From an uncultured Psychroserpens sp. (GTDB lineage Bacteria > Bacteroidota > Bacteroidia > Flavobacteriales > Flavobacteriaceae): 64,000 bases of DNA. Position 1 is the stretch's first letter. Each line of letters begins with the position of its first letter. Of the stretch, positions 29,911 to 40,186 are shown one piece after another. The stretch spans positions 186,001-250,000 of the forward strand of contig CANKZZ010000005.1 of NCBI GenBank assembly GCA_947488655.1, given 5' to 3'. Under the pieces are notes generated by a model that saw only the letters and a program-made list of their open reading frames with translations, was not told where the DNA came from and did not search any database. Both the position numbers and the translations under genes were made by a program.

Positions 29911-32310
29911 ATGAAGTTTTTTGTAATGCTATTTGCTATCTGTTTTTCGGGTATTGCAATGGCTCAAAAGTGCAGTTCTAAACTTAATGGAACGATTGAC
30001 GATTTTCACGACGGAAGCAAAATAATAGGCGCTTCACTGTATATAAAATCACTAGATATTTATGCAATTACAGATTTAAATGGAAATTATAAATTTCTAA
30101 ATCTCTGTGACGGTGTTTATAATATAACAGTCTCTCATATAGCTTGTGAAACTAAAACCTTAGATATTGAAGTAAAAGGTAATACGATTTACAATATTAC
30201 TTTAGAGCATCATGTAGAAGAGTTAGAACAAGTTAATGTTAAGGGTGCTTCTCTAAAAGCCCAGACTAATTCTAGCCAAGAAACGCTATTAAAATCTCAA
30301 GATTTAGAAAATTATAGTTCTCAAAGTTTGGGTGATGCTTTAAAACAAGTAAGTGGTGTAAACTCTATAAATACTGGCAATACAATCGTTAAACCAGTAA
30401 TTAATGGTTTACATAGTAGTAGAATTATTGTAATGACCAATGGTGTTAGATTACAAGATCAAGAATGGGGAATTGAACATGCTCCTAATATTGATATTAA
30501 TTCTGCAGAAACCGTATCTGTCATTAAAGGCTCAGGAGCTTTAGCCTTTGGTGGTGATGCACTTGGAGGAGTTGTTGTTTTAAGTCCGCAACGTGTGTTT
30601 TTAAAAGATTCATTGTTTGGTAAAACAATTGCAAGCACACAAACAAATGGTAGAGGCTTAAGTTTATCCAGCAAGCTAACAAAAACCTTCAAAGATGGTT
30701 GGTATGTTTCTGGTCAAGGTACATTTAAAAAGTATGGAGATTTTAAAGCACCAGACTATAATCTCACCAATACAGGATTAAACTCTATAAGCTTTTCTTT
30801 AAATGGTGGTTTTAAAACTTTTGAAAAAGGATTTAATGTTTTTTATAGCTATTTAAATAACGAAATTGCCATTTTAAGATCATCTCATATTGGTAACGTA
30901 GAAGATTTAGTAACTGCAATTAATAGTCAACAACCTTTAATTATAGATGACTTTAGCTACGATATTAATGCACCAAGACAAGATGTAACTCACCAAATTT
31001 ATAAAGCCGAATTTTATAAACGATTTAAAAAGTTTGGACGATTAGATTTACAATATGACTTTCAAAACAATCAACGTTTTGAATACGATATTCGTGTTGG
31101 AGATGATAGAGATAAGGCTGCCATAGATTTAGAATTAAAAACACATAGCTTAAAAACTTCATTAAAATTAGATAGTGATCATGGTAATATTTATGAAGCA
31201 GGAGTTACAACCAGCTTTCAAAATAATTTTGCAAACCCAAATACCGGAGTTCGTAGACTTATACCAGATTACGACAAATATGATGTTGGTGTATATGCAG
31301 TTGTAGATTTAACTATTAATGAAAAACTAAGATTAGATTTTGGAGCACGTTATGATTTTAATTATTATAATGCTAAAAAATTCTATCAAACATCGCGTTG
31401 GGAAGAACGTGGCTATGACAACGATTTTGCAGATTTAGTTATTGATGATTTAGGAACACAACTCTTGGTGAATCCTAAATTTGAATATCATAATGTGTCT
31501 GCTTCTACAGGAACGACATATAAGGTTAATGAAAATAATGCCTTATTATTTAATTATAGTTTGTCTAACAGAGCACCAAATCCATCAGAGTTATTTAGCG
31601 ATGGCTTACACCACTCTGCTGCGAGAATTGAGTTAGGAGATTTGAGAATAAAACAAGAAACGTCTAATCGTTTTGCTTTTTCTTATCTTTTTTCTACGGA
31701 AAAATTAACTTTAAACTTAGAAACGTTTTATAATCACATTAATGATTTTATTTATGTTGAGCCTACTGGTACAGAGCAAACCTTAAGAGGTGCTTTTCCT
31801 GTATGGAGTTATAAACAAACCAATGCGTATTTATTAGGACTTGATCTTTCGTTAGATTACATGTTTACAAATGCATGGTCATTTAAAAATAGAAGTTCTA
31901 TTTTGAAAGGTCATGATCAAAAATTAGATAGACCATTAATTGATATGCCATCTAATAAAACAATTAATAGTTTGCATTATAAAAATGAAAAATGGTATAA
32001 TTTAAATGCTTCTATTGAAAGTGAATTGGTATTGCGCCAAAACAATTTTCCAGACAATAATTTTGAAACCTTTATACCAACAACTAACGAAACGGTACTT
32101 GTAGATATAAGTACTCCTCCTCCAACTTACCACCTTCTGCATTTACATAGTGATGTAACATTTGCATTAAGTGACAAAACAAATTTAAATGTTGGTGTAA
32201 GTGTACAAAATGTTTTAAATACCTCATATAGAAATTATTTAAATAGACTAAGATATTTTGCCGATGATCTTGGACGTAATGTAATGCTTCAAATACAATT
32301 AAATTATTAA
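29911..32310 (+). CDS. TonB-dependent outer-membrane receptor
   Basis: N-terminal carboxypeptidase-regulatory domain, plug (GDALKQVSGVNSINTGNTIVKPVINGLHSSRIIVMTNGVRLQDQEWG), C-terminal barrel ending NVMLQIQLNY. Confidence 0.93.
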   Translation: MKFFVMLFAICFSGIAMAQKCSSKLNGTIDDFHDGSKIIGASLYIKSLDIYAITDLNGNYKFLNLCDGVYNITVSHIACETKTLDIEVKGNTIYNITLEHHVEELEQVNVKGASLKAQTNSSQETLLKSQDLENYSSQSLGDALKQVSGVNSINTGNTIVKPVINGLHSSRIIVMTNGVRLQDQEWGIEHAPNIDINSAETVSVIKGSGALAFGGDALGGVVVLSPQRVFLKDSLFGKTIASTQTNGRGLSLSSKLTKTFKDGWYVSGQGTFKKYGDFKAPDYNLTNTGLNSISFSLNGGFKTFEKGFNVFYSYLNNEIAILRSSHIGNVEDLVTAINSQQPLIIDDFSYDINAPRQDVTHQIYKAEFYKRFKKFGRLDLQYDFQNNQRFEYDIRVGDDRDKAAIDLELKTHSLKTSLKLDSDHGNIYEAGVTTSFQNNFANPNTGVRRLIPDYDKYDVGVYAVVDLTINEKLRLDFGARYDFNYYNAKKFYQTSRWEERGYDNDFADLVIDDLGTQLLVNPKFEYHNVSASTGTTYKVNENNALLFNYSLSNRAPNPSELFSDGLHHSAARIELGDLRIKQETSNRFAFSYLFSTEKLTLNLETFYNHINDFIYVEPTGTEQTLRGAFPVWSYKQTNAYLLGLDLSLDYMFTNAWSFKNRSSILKGHDQKLDRPLIDMPSNKTINSLHYKNEKWYNLNASIESELVLRQNNFPDNNFETFIPTTNETVLVDISTPPPTYHLLHLHSDVTFALSDKTNLNVGVSVQNVLNTSYRNYLNRLRYFADDLGRNVMLQIQLNY

Positions 32311-32339
32311 ACAATCAATAATATAAAATATAAAAACAT

Positions 32340-32897
32340 ATGAAAAATTTTAAATCAATATTAGCAATAGCAATAGTTTCAATACTGTTTACATCTTGTT
32401 CTAGTGACGATGATGCAAACCCTTTACCAATTAATGAAGAGGAAATTATCACAACCTTAAATGCTACTTTAACTTCTGCTGGAAATACAATAACGTTGTC
32501 ATCTCAAGATTTAGATGGTGATGGACCAGATCTTCCAGTTATTACTGTTTCATCTGCCTTAGCAGCTAATACAACGTATACTGGTAGTTTAGATTTATTA
32601 AATGAAACTGAAGATCCTGCAGAGTCAATTACTGCCGAGATTGAAGAAGAAGATGATGAGCACCAATTTTTCTTTTCTAGTTCCTTAGTTAATACCGCAT
32701 ATTTAGATATGGATGCTGATGGAAATCCTGTAGGATTAGCCTTTACATTAACTACTAGTGATGCTGGCACAGGAAGTTTAACTATTATTTTACGTCATGA
32801 GCCAGTTAAATCTGCTGATGGAGTAAGCGATGGAGACATTACAAATGCTGGTGGAGAGACAGATATCTCTGTTACCTTTCCTATTAGTGTAGAGTAA
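32340..32897 (+). CDS. lipoprotein downstream of TonB-dependent receptor
   Basis: IVSILFTSCSSDDDANP lipobox; acidic beta-rich domain. Confidence 0.75.
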   Translation: MKNFKSILAIAIVSILFTSCSSDDDANPLPINEEEIITTLNATLTSAGNTITLSSQDLDGDGPDLPVITVSSALAANTTYTGSLDLLNETEDPAESITAEIEEEDDEHQFFFSSSLVNTAYLDMDADGNPVGLAFTLTTSDAGTGSLTIILRHEPVKSADGVSDGDITNAGGETDISVTFPISVE

Positions 32898-32920
32898 TTA
32901 TAAAAAAATTGCTTAAATAT

Positions 32921-32957
32921 AAAAACGCTCAACTTATCTAAGTTGAGCGTTTTTTTT
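32921..32957. terminator. bidirectional intrinsic terminator
   Basis: AAAAACGCTCAACTTA-tc-TAAGTTGAGCGTTTTT perfect 16-bp stem. Confidence 0.92.
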
Positions 32958-32964
32958 AAATCTT

Positions 32965-33261
32965 TTAATTTATATCTATAATGGTTTCGTCTGGCTTATT
33001 TTCCGAAGAAAAAACAAATGTGTATAACCACATTAATGTAAATGTTGGGATGATATCCAACATTGGTAAAGCTTCTTCTACAAACGATATGGCTGCAGCT
33101 ACTTTACCTTTTCTACCCTTGTAGAGTTTAGTCATTAACCAAGCAGATGCTGGTGCCCAAACAAAATCAAAAGGTGGAAAAATAAAAGACACATAACCCA
33201 AAGCATCAAACAAGATACTAAATGCTAGTTTTTTAGTTTTTGAAATATTATCTAATGTCAT
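32965..33261 (-). CDS. small membrane protein of unknown function
   Basis: 98 aa, two hydrophobic segments. Confidence 0.7.
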   Translation of the reverse strand: MTLDNISKTKKLAFSILFDALGYVSFIFPPFDFVWAPASAWLMTKLYKGRKGKVAAAISFVEEALPMLDIIPTFTLMWLYTFVFSSENKPDETIIDIN

Positions 33262-33315
33262 AGTTTTAATTATAATTTACTTAATATAAAGCAAATAGTA
33301 TTCCAAAAAACCAAA

Positions 33316-33912
33316 TTATGACAACTTTGCGTTTATAAGGTTTAAAAACTCTGTTCTGGTTTCTATATTTTCAAAAGCTCCTCTAAAACCTGAGGTTGTA
33401 GTTACCGAGTTCTGCTTTTGTACGCCTCGCATCATCATACACATGTGAGATGCTTCTATAACAACAGCAACTCCTTCTGGTTTAAGTGTATCATTAATAC
33501 AGTCTAGAATTTGATGGGTTAAACGTTCTTGTACTTGAAGTCTTCTTGCAAAAACATCTACAATTCTTGGTAATTTACTTAAACCAACTATTTGACCATT
33601 AGGTATGTAAGCAATATGCGCTTTTCCGAAGAAAGGAAGAATATGATGTTCGCACAATGAGTAAACTTCTATATCTTTAACTATTACCATGTCATTATAC
33701 TCTTCTTTAAACATGGCACTTCTTAAAATTTCTGCAGCATCCTGGTTGTAGCCTTGTGTTAAAAATTGCATGGCTTTTGAAGCTCGTTCTGGTGTTTTTA
33801 AGAGTCCGTCACGATTAGTATCCTCACCTAAATCTTCAATAATTTTTTTATAACGTTGTTTAACATCATCGGTCACTTGCATATTATATTCTTCAAATTT
33901 TTTATAAGGCAT
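33316..33912 (-). CDS. folE: GTP cyclohydrolase I
   Basis: [51 protein letters not shown]; start taken at [10 protein letters not shown]. Confidence 0.96.
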   Translation of the reverse strand: MPYKKFEEYNMQVTDDVKQRYKKIIEDLGEDTNRDGLLKTPERASKAMQFLTQGYNQDAAEILRSAMFKEEYNDMVIVKDIEVYSLCEHHILPFFGKAHIAYIPNGQIVGLSKLPRIVDVFARRLQVQERLTHQILDCINDTLKPEGVAVVIEASHMCMMMRGVQKQNSVTTTSGFRGAFENIETRTEFLNLINAKLS

Positions 33913-34129
33913 TGTAGATTTTAGTTTAATTTTTAATAAAAATACGTAAAAAAAATCACACAAAGTGATGTAAAAATTAGGGCAAGATTAACAAACCCTG
34001 AGTGTTTTTAACGTTTGCTTATGAAAATTTGAGCCTTACATAAGTAGATTTGTAAGACCTAACTGTAACATGCTAAATTTTTTGGTGTCTTTAATTTATT
34101 ATAGATACTAATTACCAATTAACAAACCA

Positions 34130-36631
34130 ATGAATTATCGATCATTACTTGCTGTTTTATTTTTAATTTGCTCATATACCTTCGCTCAAGAAAAGAAGCA
34201 ATTACAAATTGAAAGAACCAATACTCCTCCAAAAATAGATGGAATTTTAGACGATGCTGTATGGCAAACTGCACAAGAGGCTAAAGGCTTTACGCAGTTT
34301 AGACCAGACGCTGGCGTAAAAGATTCTATAGGCAATCATACCATAGTTAAAATGACTTATGATGACAAGGCTATTTATGTAGCTGCGTATTTGTATGACG
34401 ACCCAAATAAAATAATGAGACAATTTACAAGTAGAGATGATTTTGGACAATCTGATTTTTTTGGTCTTATATTAAACCCAAATAATGATGCACAAAATGA
34501 TACCGAGTTTTTTGTTTTTAGTTCTGGTACACAAGCAGATGCAGTTGCAACTCCTAGTAATGGAGAAGATTTTGGATGGAATGCAGTCTGGGATAGTAAA
34601 GTAAAAATTAATGATGATGGTTGGGTTGTAGAAATGAAAATCCCCTACCGTGCACTTCGTTTTTCTAATCAAGAGGTACAAACTTGGGGAATTCAATTTC
34701 ACAGACAATTTAGACGCTATCGTTCTCAATATACCTGGAGCCCTATAGATATCACAAAAGGTAATATTGGTTTATATCATGGAGAGCTTACTGGTATTAA
34801 AAATATAGAGCCTCCTACTCGATTGGCTTTTTATCCATTTTCTACAGGTATCATAAATAGCTTTGATGGTGATACAGAAACCGATTTAAAATTTGGATTA
34901 GATGTTAAGTATGGTATTACCGAAAACTTCACATTAGACATGACGCTTGTTCCAGATTTTAGCCAAGCAGGTTTTGATAACTTATCGCTAAACTTAGGTC
35001 CTTTTGAGCAAACATTTTCTGAGCAAAGACAGTTTTTTACCGAAGGTGTTGATCTTTTTAATAAAGGGAATCTGTTTTTTTCAAGACGCGTTGGGAGTGC
35101 GCCTTCAGGAAGAGTTGTACTCAACGAAAATGAAGAAACATTTAATAGAGCAAATGTTGTAAAAGTTTTAAATGCTGCTAAAATTTCTGGTCGTACAAAA
35201 AAGGGATTAGGAATTGGTTTTTTTAATGCTGTGACAGAAAAAACGTTTGCTACAACAAGAGATACAATCACTGGAGTTTTGAGAGAACAGGTTATAGAGC
35301 CACTTTCTAACTATAATATTTTAGTACTAGACCAACAGTTTAATCAAAATTCGTCTATTAGCTTAATTAATACTAATGTGACACGAAACGGTCATTTTAG
35401 AGATGGAAATGTTACAGCTTTGCTTGCAGATATTACAAATAAAAGAAATACTTATAATCTAATTGGTCAAGCAAAAATGAGTAATATTAATTTGCCAGAT
35501 GAAACCTCTACTGGATTAAGTACTCTTTTTATTGCAAGAAAAGTACATGGTAATTATCGTTATAGTTTTGATCATAGTTACGCAGATACTAAATTTGATA
35601 TTAATGATTTAGGACTTATTTTTAGAAATAACTACAACAATTTTGGAGTAGATTTTGGACATCGCATTTTTGAACCTACTAAAAATTTCATAAGTAGAAA
35701 CTGGAATACATATATTAATTACACAAGATTAGCAGATCCAGGTGTGTTTACAGGTTTCGGTTTTGGTGGAAACATCAACTTTCAGCTTAAAGAAAAATTA
35801 CACGGTTTTGGAGGTAATTTAAACATATTAGCAGGTAAACAATATGACTATTTTGAAGCCAGAAGAGACAATCGCTTTTTCGTCTATGAGAATAGAGTTA
35901 ATGCTAGTGTCTATTTCTCATCTAATTATAATAATGTCTTTGCAATAGATATTAATACAGGTGGAGTTTTATTTTTTGAAGACGGTAGAGATACTAAAGA
36001 ATATTGGATTGGTGTTGACCCAAGAGTTAGAATAAGTGACAAATTTTTGGTCATCTACTCTTTTGATATCAATAAAGTATATAAAGACAGAGGTTACGCA
36101 AATAACTCTAATGATTTAGATGACGAGATTGTATTTGGGCAACGAGATCAAACTACTGTAGTCAACCAAGTGAGAGGAACTTATAATTTTAATCCGTTTC
36201 ATGCTTTGGGCTTAACATTTAGAAACTATTGGTCTGCAGTTGACTATGAAAATGAAGTCTATTTTTTAGAAGAAAATGGCCAGCTCCAAAATACAGGAAA
36301 CACCTTTGAAAGCTTAGGTTTAAACAGTTCTAACGTAAATTTTAGCACATGGAATTTAGATTTAAACTATACTTGGCAATTTGCTCCTGGAAGCTTTTTA
36401 ACAGCTCTTTATAGGAACCAATTATTTAATAGAGATAGAGATGCTACAAGACGCTATAACGAAAGTCTAGACACCCTTTTTGAGCAACCATTTCTTCACT
36501 CATTTTCGTTAAGGCTTCAATATTTTATAGATTATAATAATATAAAAGGTATTTTTAAAAAAAATGATAGAAACACTAATACTCTAAGCAGTATCTCTCA
36601 AAATAGTCAAAGACATTCTCGTTTTTTATAA
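34130..36631 (+). CDS. DUF5916 / carbohydrate-binding family 9-like outer-membrane protein
   Basis: PPKIDGILDDAVWQTAQEAKGFTQFRPDAG; VVEMKIPYRALRFSNQEVQTWGIQFHRQFRRY. Confidence 0.85.
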   Translation: MNYRSLLAVLFLICSYTFAQEKKQLQIERTNTPPKIDGILDDAVWQTAQEAKGFTQFRPDAGVKDSIGNHTIVKMTYDDKAIYVAAYLYDDPNKIMRQFTSRDDFGQSDFFGLILNPNNDAQNDTEFFVFSSGTQADAVATPSNGEDFGWNAVWDSKVKINDDGWVVEMKIPYRALRFSNQEVQTWGIQFHRQFRRYRSQYTWSPIDITKGNIGLYHGELTGIKNIEPPTRLAFYPFSTGIINSFDGDTETDLKFGLDVKYGITENFTLDMTLVPDFSQAGFDNLSLNLGPFEQTFSEQRQFFTEGVDLFNKGNLFFSRRVGSAPSGRVVLNENEETFNRANVVKVLNAAKISGRTKKGLGIGFFNAVTEKTFATTRDTITGVLREQVIEPLSNYNILVLDQQFNQNSSISLINTNVTRNGHFRDGNVTALLADITNKRNTYNLIGQAKMSNINLPDETSTGLSTLFIARKVHGNYRYSFDHSYADTKFDINDLGLIFRNNYNNFGVDFGHRIFEPTKNFISRNWNTYINYTRLADPGVFTGFGFGGNINFQLKEKLHGFGGNLNILAGKQYDYFEARRDNRFFVYENRVNASVYFSSNYNNVFAIDINTGGVLFFEDGRDTKEYWIGVDPRVRISDKFLVIYSFDINKVYKDRGYANNSNDLDDEIVFGQRDQTTVVNQVRGTYNFNPFHALGLTFRNYWSAVDYENEVYFLEENGQLQNTGNTFESLGLNSSNVNFSTWNLDLNYTWQFAPGSFLTALYRNQLFNRDRDATRRYNESLDTLFEQPFLHSFSLRLQYFIDYNNIKGIFKKNDRNTNTLSSISQNSQRHSRFL

Positions 36632-36682
36632 ATGATTAAAAATTCAGATTAAAATAGTATTTTCGATGTTGATTTAAAAACG

Positions 36683-37345
36683 ATGATTAAAGCAAAAAAC
36701 ATTCATAAATATTACGGAGATTTACAAGTCTTAAAAGGTGTTGATTTAGACATTAAAAAAGGTGAAGTTGTATCTATCGTTGGTGCCTCTGGAGCAGGTA
36801 AAACAACATTATTACAAATTATAGGTACATTAGATCAAATTGAAAAAAACACAACTAGTCAATTGATTATTAATGATGTATCTATACCTCAACTTGGAGA
36901 TAAGGCATTAGCAAAATTTAGAAATGAACATATAGGTTTTATATTTCAGTTTCATCAATTATTACCAGAGTTTACAGCATTAGAGAACGTGTGCATTCCT
37001 GCTTTTATCTTCGGAAAATCGCAGTCTCAAGCAGAAGTTCGAGCCAAAGAATTACTTGATTTTTTGGGTTTATCTCATCGTTACCATCATAAACCAAATG
37101 AATTATCTGGAGGAGAGCAACAACGTGTTGCAGTGGCAAGAGCACTTGTTAACAATCCAAGCTTAATTTTTGCAGATGAACCTTCTGGAAATTTAGATAG
37201 CGAATCTGCAGAGAACCTTCACAATCTCTTTTTTAAATTACGTGATGAATTTGGACAAACCTTTGTTATCGTTACGCATAATGAAGAACTAGCAGATATG
37301 GCAGACCGAAAATTAACAATGGTTGATGGTAAAATTGTTGGTTAA
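36683..37345 (+). CDS. ABC transporter ATP-binding protein, LolD-like
   Basis: [18 protein letters not shown] Walker [29 protein letters not shown]. Confidence 0.93.
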   Translation: MIKAKNIHKYYGDLQVLKGVDLDIKKGEVVSIVGASGAGKTTLLQIIGTLDQIEKNTTSQLIINDVSIPQLGDKALAKFRNEHIGFIFQFHQLLPEFTALENVCIPAFIFGKSQSQAEVRAKELLDFLGLSHRYHHKPNELSGGEQQRVAVARALVNNPSLIFADEPSGNLDSESAENLHNLFFKLRDEFGQTFVIVTHNEELADMADRKLTMVDGKIVG

Positions 37346-37521
37346 AAGAATAGAAATAGTAGAAAAAATGATAATCCTCCAATCATAATCATACAAGAAT
37401 ATACGAGTAAATCAATAGGTGGTTTATTTAAAGATTTTAGTTTTTTAGAATAGTTAAGATATAATATTAAGCCGACTACTATCATTACGACACTAACACT
37501 TAGTAATTGTAAATTATCCAT
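37342..37521 (-). CDS. 59-aa membrane protein, missing from ORF track
   Basis: Manual translation: [59 protein letters not shown]; two TM helices; 7 bp downstream of the 37529 gene; overlaps lolD stop by 4 bp. Confidence 0.7.
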   Translation of the reverse strand: MDNLQLLSVSVVMIVVGLILYLNYSKKLKSLNKPPIDLLVYSCMIMIGGLSFFLLFLFF

Positions 37522-37528
37522 GACATAT

Positions 37529-37984
37529 TTACTCTACAACAATCAAACTTCTAGCTTCAATCTCAACACGTTTATTAAAAGTAAAATCAAAATAGTTAGC
37601 GTCTCCTTTAATACCAGTAACTTCTAATTTAGCACGTCCTGTTTCTAGTCCATTTTTATCAAATACCTTAACACGTAAAATCCCGTCAAAATCTTTATCA
37701 AAAATTAGATATAAGGTAAGTAAATTGTTGTTTCCTCCTAACGGATTATCTGTAATCTCAAACTTACCAGTACTTAAACCGCTTTTAAGTAAACTTGGTG
37801 ATAGTTTAACTTTAGCCTCCAAAGTTTTATCTATACCTTCTGAGATGCCTTCAACAAATTCGGTTGCCGACTTGCCTACAGCTTCTCCTCCAGCGTTAAT
37901 AGTTTCTTGAGTTTTATTCTTAACACGCTCACATGAAAGCACCATAAATAAAATGCAAACAAAACTAAATATAGATAATCTCAT
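37529..37984 (-). CDS. lipoprotein of unknown function
   Basis: MRLSIFSFVCILFMVLSCER lipobox-like signal. Confidence 0.7.
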   Translation of the reverse strand: MRLSIFSFVCILFMVLSCERVKNKTQETINAGGEAVGKSATEFVEGISEGIDKTLEAKVKLSPSLLKSGLSTGKFEITDNPLGGNNNLLTLYLIFDKDFDGILRVKVFDKNGLETGRAKLEVTGIKGDANYFDFTFNKRVEIEARSLIVVE

Positions 37985-38062
37985 AGTTTTTAAAATTAAG
38001 CCATAAAAATAATAGAATTATTTGTAGTAGTAATTACTATTGCGCCTTCATTTAAAGAAATG

Positions 38063-38070
38063 TAAATTTG
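38063..38070 (+). promoter_or_regulatory. -7 box TAAATTTG
   Basis: TAnnTTTG 22 bp upstream of the 38093 start. Confidence 0.45.
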
Positions 38071-38092
38071 TAAACAAACAAATTATAGCCTT

Positions 38093-38857
38093 TTGAACAA
38101 AAAAGACCTCAAAGAATTTCTAGACACAAAAGTAGAGCAGTATAATCATCCTAAATTTATTGAGAGTGATCCTATTCAAATTCCGCATCAATTTTCTAAA
38201 AAGGAAGATATAGAAATTTCAGGGTTTTTAACAGCAACTATTGCTTGGGGAAATCGTAAAAGCATCATCAATAATGCTAATAAAATGATGAATTTTCTCG
38301 ATCAGTCGCCTCACGATTTTATTATAAATCATGAAGATAAAGACTTACAAAACCTCCTACCCTTTGTTCATAGAACTTTTAATGGTAATGATTTTATTCA
38401 GTTTATTGCTAGTTTAAAACATATCTATACCAATTACAACGGATTGGAAAATGTGTTTTCTAATATTTCCGAAGAAAAAAATCTTCAACACTCTATTCAT
38501 AATTTTAAAAACATTTTTTTTGAAATTGACCATCTAGAACGCACTAAAAAACATATTAGTGATCCGCTAAAAAATTCGGCAGCAAAACGTATAAACATGT
38601 TTTTGCGTTGGATGGTTAGACAAGATAATAATGGCGTAGATTTTGGTATATGGAAAACTATTTCACCTGCTTTATTATCGTGCCCACTCGATGTGCACTC
38701 AGGAAATGTTGCAAGAAAATTAAAGCTACTTAAACGAAAACAAAATGATGGCAAAGCCCTTTTAGAACTAGATACAGCTCTACGTAAATTAGACCCAAAT
38801 GACCCTGTAAAGTATGACTTTGCTCTATTTGGTTTAGGTGTTTTTGAAAGTTTTTAA
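38093..38857 (+). CDS. TIGR02757 family protein
   Basis: Typical length and FLRWMVRQDNNGVDFGIWK...LDVHSGNVARKLKLLKRKQND. Confidence 0.88.
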   Translation: MNKKDLKEFLDTKVEQYNHPKFIESDPIQIPHQFSKKEDIEISGFLTATIAWGNRKSIINNANKMMNFLDQSPHDFIINHEDKDLQNLLPFVHRTFNGNDFIQFIASLKHIYTNYNGLENVFSNISEEKNLQHSIHNFKNIFFEIDHLERTKKHISDPLKNSAAKRINMFLRWMVRQDNNGVDFGIWKTISPALLSCPLDVHSGNVARKLKLLKRKQNDGKALLELDTALRKLDPNDPVKYDFALFGLGVFESF

Positions 38858-38917
38858 TTATAATAAAACCAAATAGTATATTTTTGCGTAAACACTCTAC
38901 CCAAATCAATTGATTAT

Positions 38918-40105
38918 ATGCAAAGCCCAAAACTCCCTAAAAATGAGTTACAACGTTTAGATGCAGTAAAATCTTATAATATTTTAGATACTCTTCCTGA
39001 GAGTAACTATGATGATATTACTCAATTAATAGCCACAATTTGTGATGTGCCTATTTCTTTAATTACTGTGCTAGATGAAAATCGTAACTTTTTTAAATCG
39101 CATTACGGTATACCGTTTAGTGAATCACCACGAGATATTTCATTTTGTGGTCACGCTATTTTACAAGATGAAATTTTAATTGTAAGTGACGCTCGTCTAG
39201 ACGATCGTTTTATTGACAATCCTTTAATTAATGATCTACAAGCTATTTTTTATGCTGGTATGCCTTTAATTGATCCTGATGGTTATAATCTTGGTAGTAT
39301 ATGTGTTTTTGATCATAAGCCTAGAGTGCTTAATGACAACCAAATTGAAGCACTTAAGATTTTAAGTAAACAAGTAATTAATCTTTTTGAGCTTAGAAAA
39401 AAGAATGCTATACTAGAAAAAGCCAAATTAGAGTTAGAAAAACGTAATCATCAATTAAACGCTTTTGCAAGTCATGTATCTCATGATTTAAAATCGCCTT
39501 TAGCAAATATTATTTCGCTGACTGATTTATTACGAAATGAAAATATAGGTAAGTTATCTACAGATTCTAACGAATATCTAGATTATATAGAAGAATCTAC
39601 TACAATACTAAAAGATTATATTGATGGTATTTTATTGCATTACAAGGCTAATGAGTTATTAAAATCTAAACGCGAAGATGTTAAATTAGATGATGTATTT
39701 GAAGACATTAAACAAATTTTAATTTCTAAAACAGATAAATTAATCTACCCTAAAGGTTTACTTATTAAAAACATTAATAAAGCTGCCTTATCGCAAATTT
39801 TAATCAATTTAGTAGATAACGCTTTAAAATATAACGATAAGCCTAATCGACAAATAGAAATAACTTATGAATCAACCTCGTTAAATCATAAATTTAGCGT
39901 GATTGATAATGGTATAGGAATTGAAAATGATAAATTGACCTATATATTTGAGATTTTTAAAACAATAAAAAATGATCATGGTAAATCTAGTACTGGAATT
40001 GGACTTAGTACAGTAAAAGATTTAGTAGAAAAACTAGGTGGTACTATTAGTGTAAAATCTAATATTGGCCAAGGTAGTACGTTCTCATTTACGCTGGCCA
40101 AATAG
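38918..40105 (+). CDS. GAF-domain sensor histidine kinase
   Basis: N-terminal GAF; HHK motif ASHVSHDLKSPLANI; NLVDNALKYN; GIGLSTVKDLVEKLGG. Confidence 0.95.
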   Translation: MQSPKLPKNELQRLDAVKSYNILDTLPESNYDDITQLIATICDVPISLITVLDENRNFFKSHYGIPFSESPRDISFCGHAILQDEILIVSDARLDDRFIDNPLINDLQAIFYAGMPLIDPDGYNLGSICVFDHKPRVLNDNQIEALKILSKQVINLFELRKKNAILEKAKLELEKRNHQLNAFASHVSHDLKSPLANIISLTDLLRNENIGKLSTDSNEYLDYIEESTTILKDYIDGILLHYKANELLKSKREDVKLDDVFEDIKQILISKTDKLIYPKGLLIKNINKAALSQILINLVDNALKYNDKPNRQIEITYESTSLNHKFSVIDNGIGIENDKLTYIFEIFKTIKNDHGKSSTGIGLSTVKDLVEKLGGTISVKSNIGQGSTFSFTLAK

Positions 40106-40130
40106 TATTTTATCCAAAAAAGCTATATAA

Positions 40131-40167
40131 AAAAAGCTGCTAGACCATTTAAGGTTAGCAGCTTTTT
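40131..40167. terminator. bidirectional intrinsic terminator
   Basis: AAAAAGCTGCTA...TAGCAGCTTTTT. Confidence 0.9.
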
Positions 40168-40186
40168 GTTTGAAGTTAAATTATAA

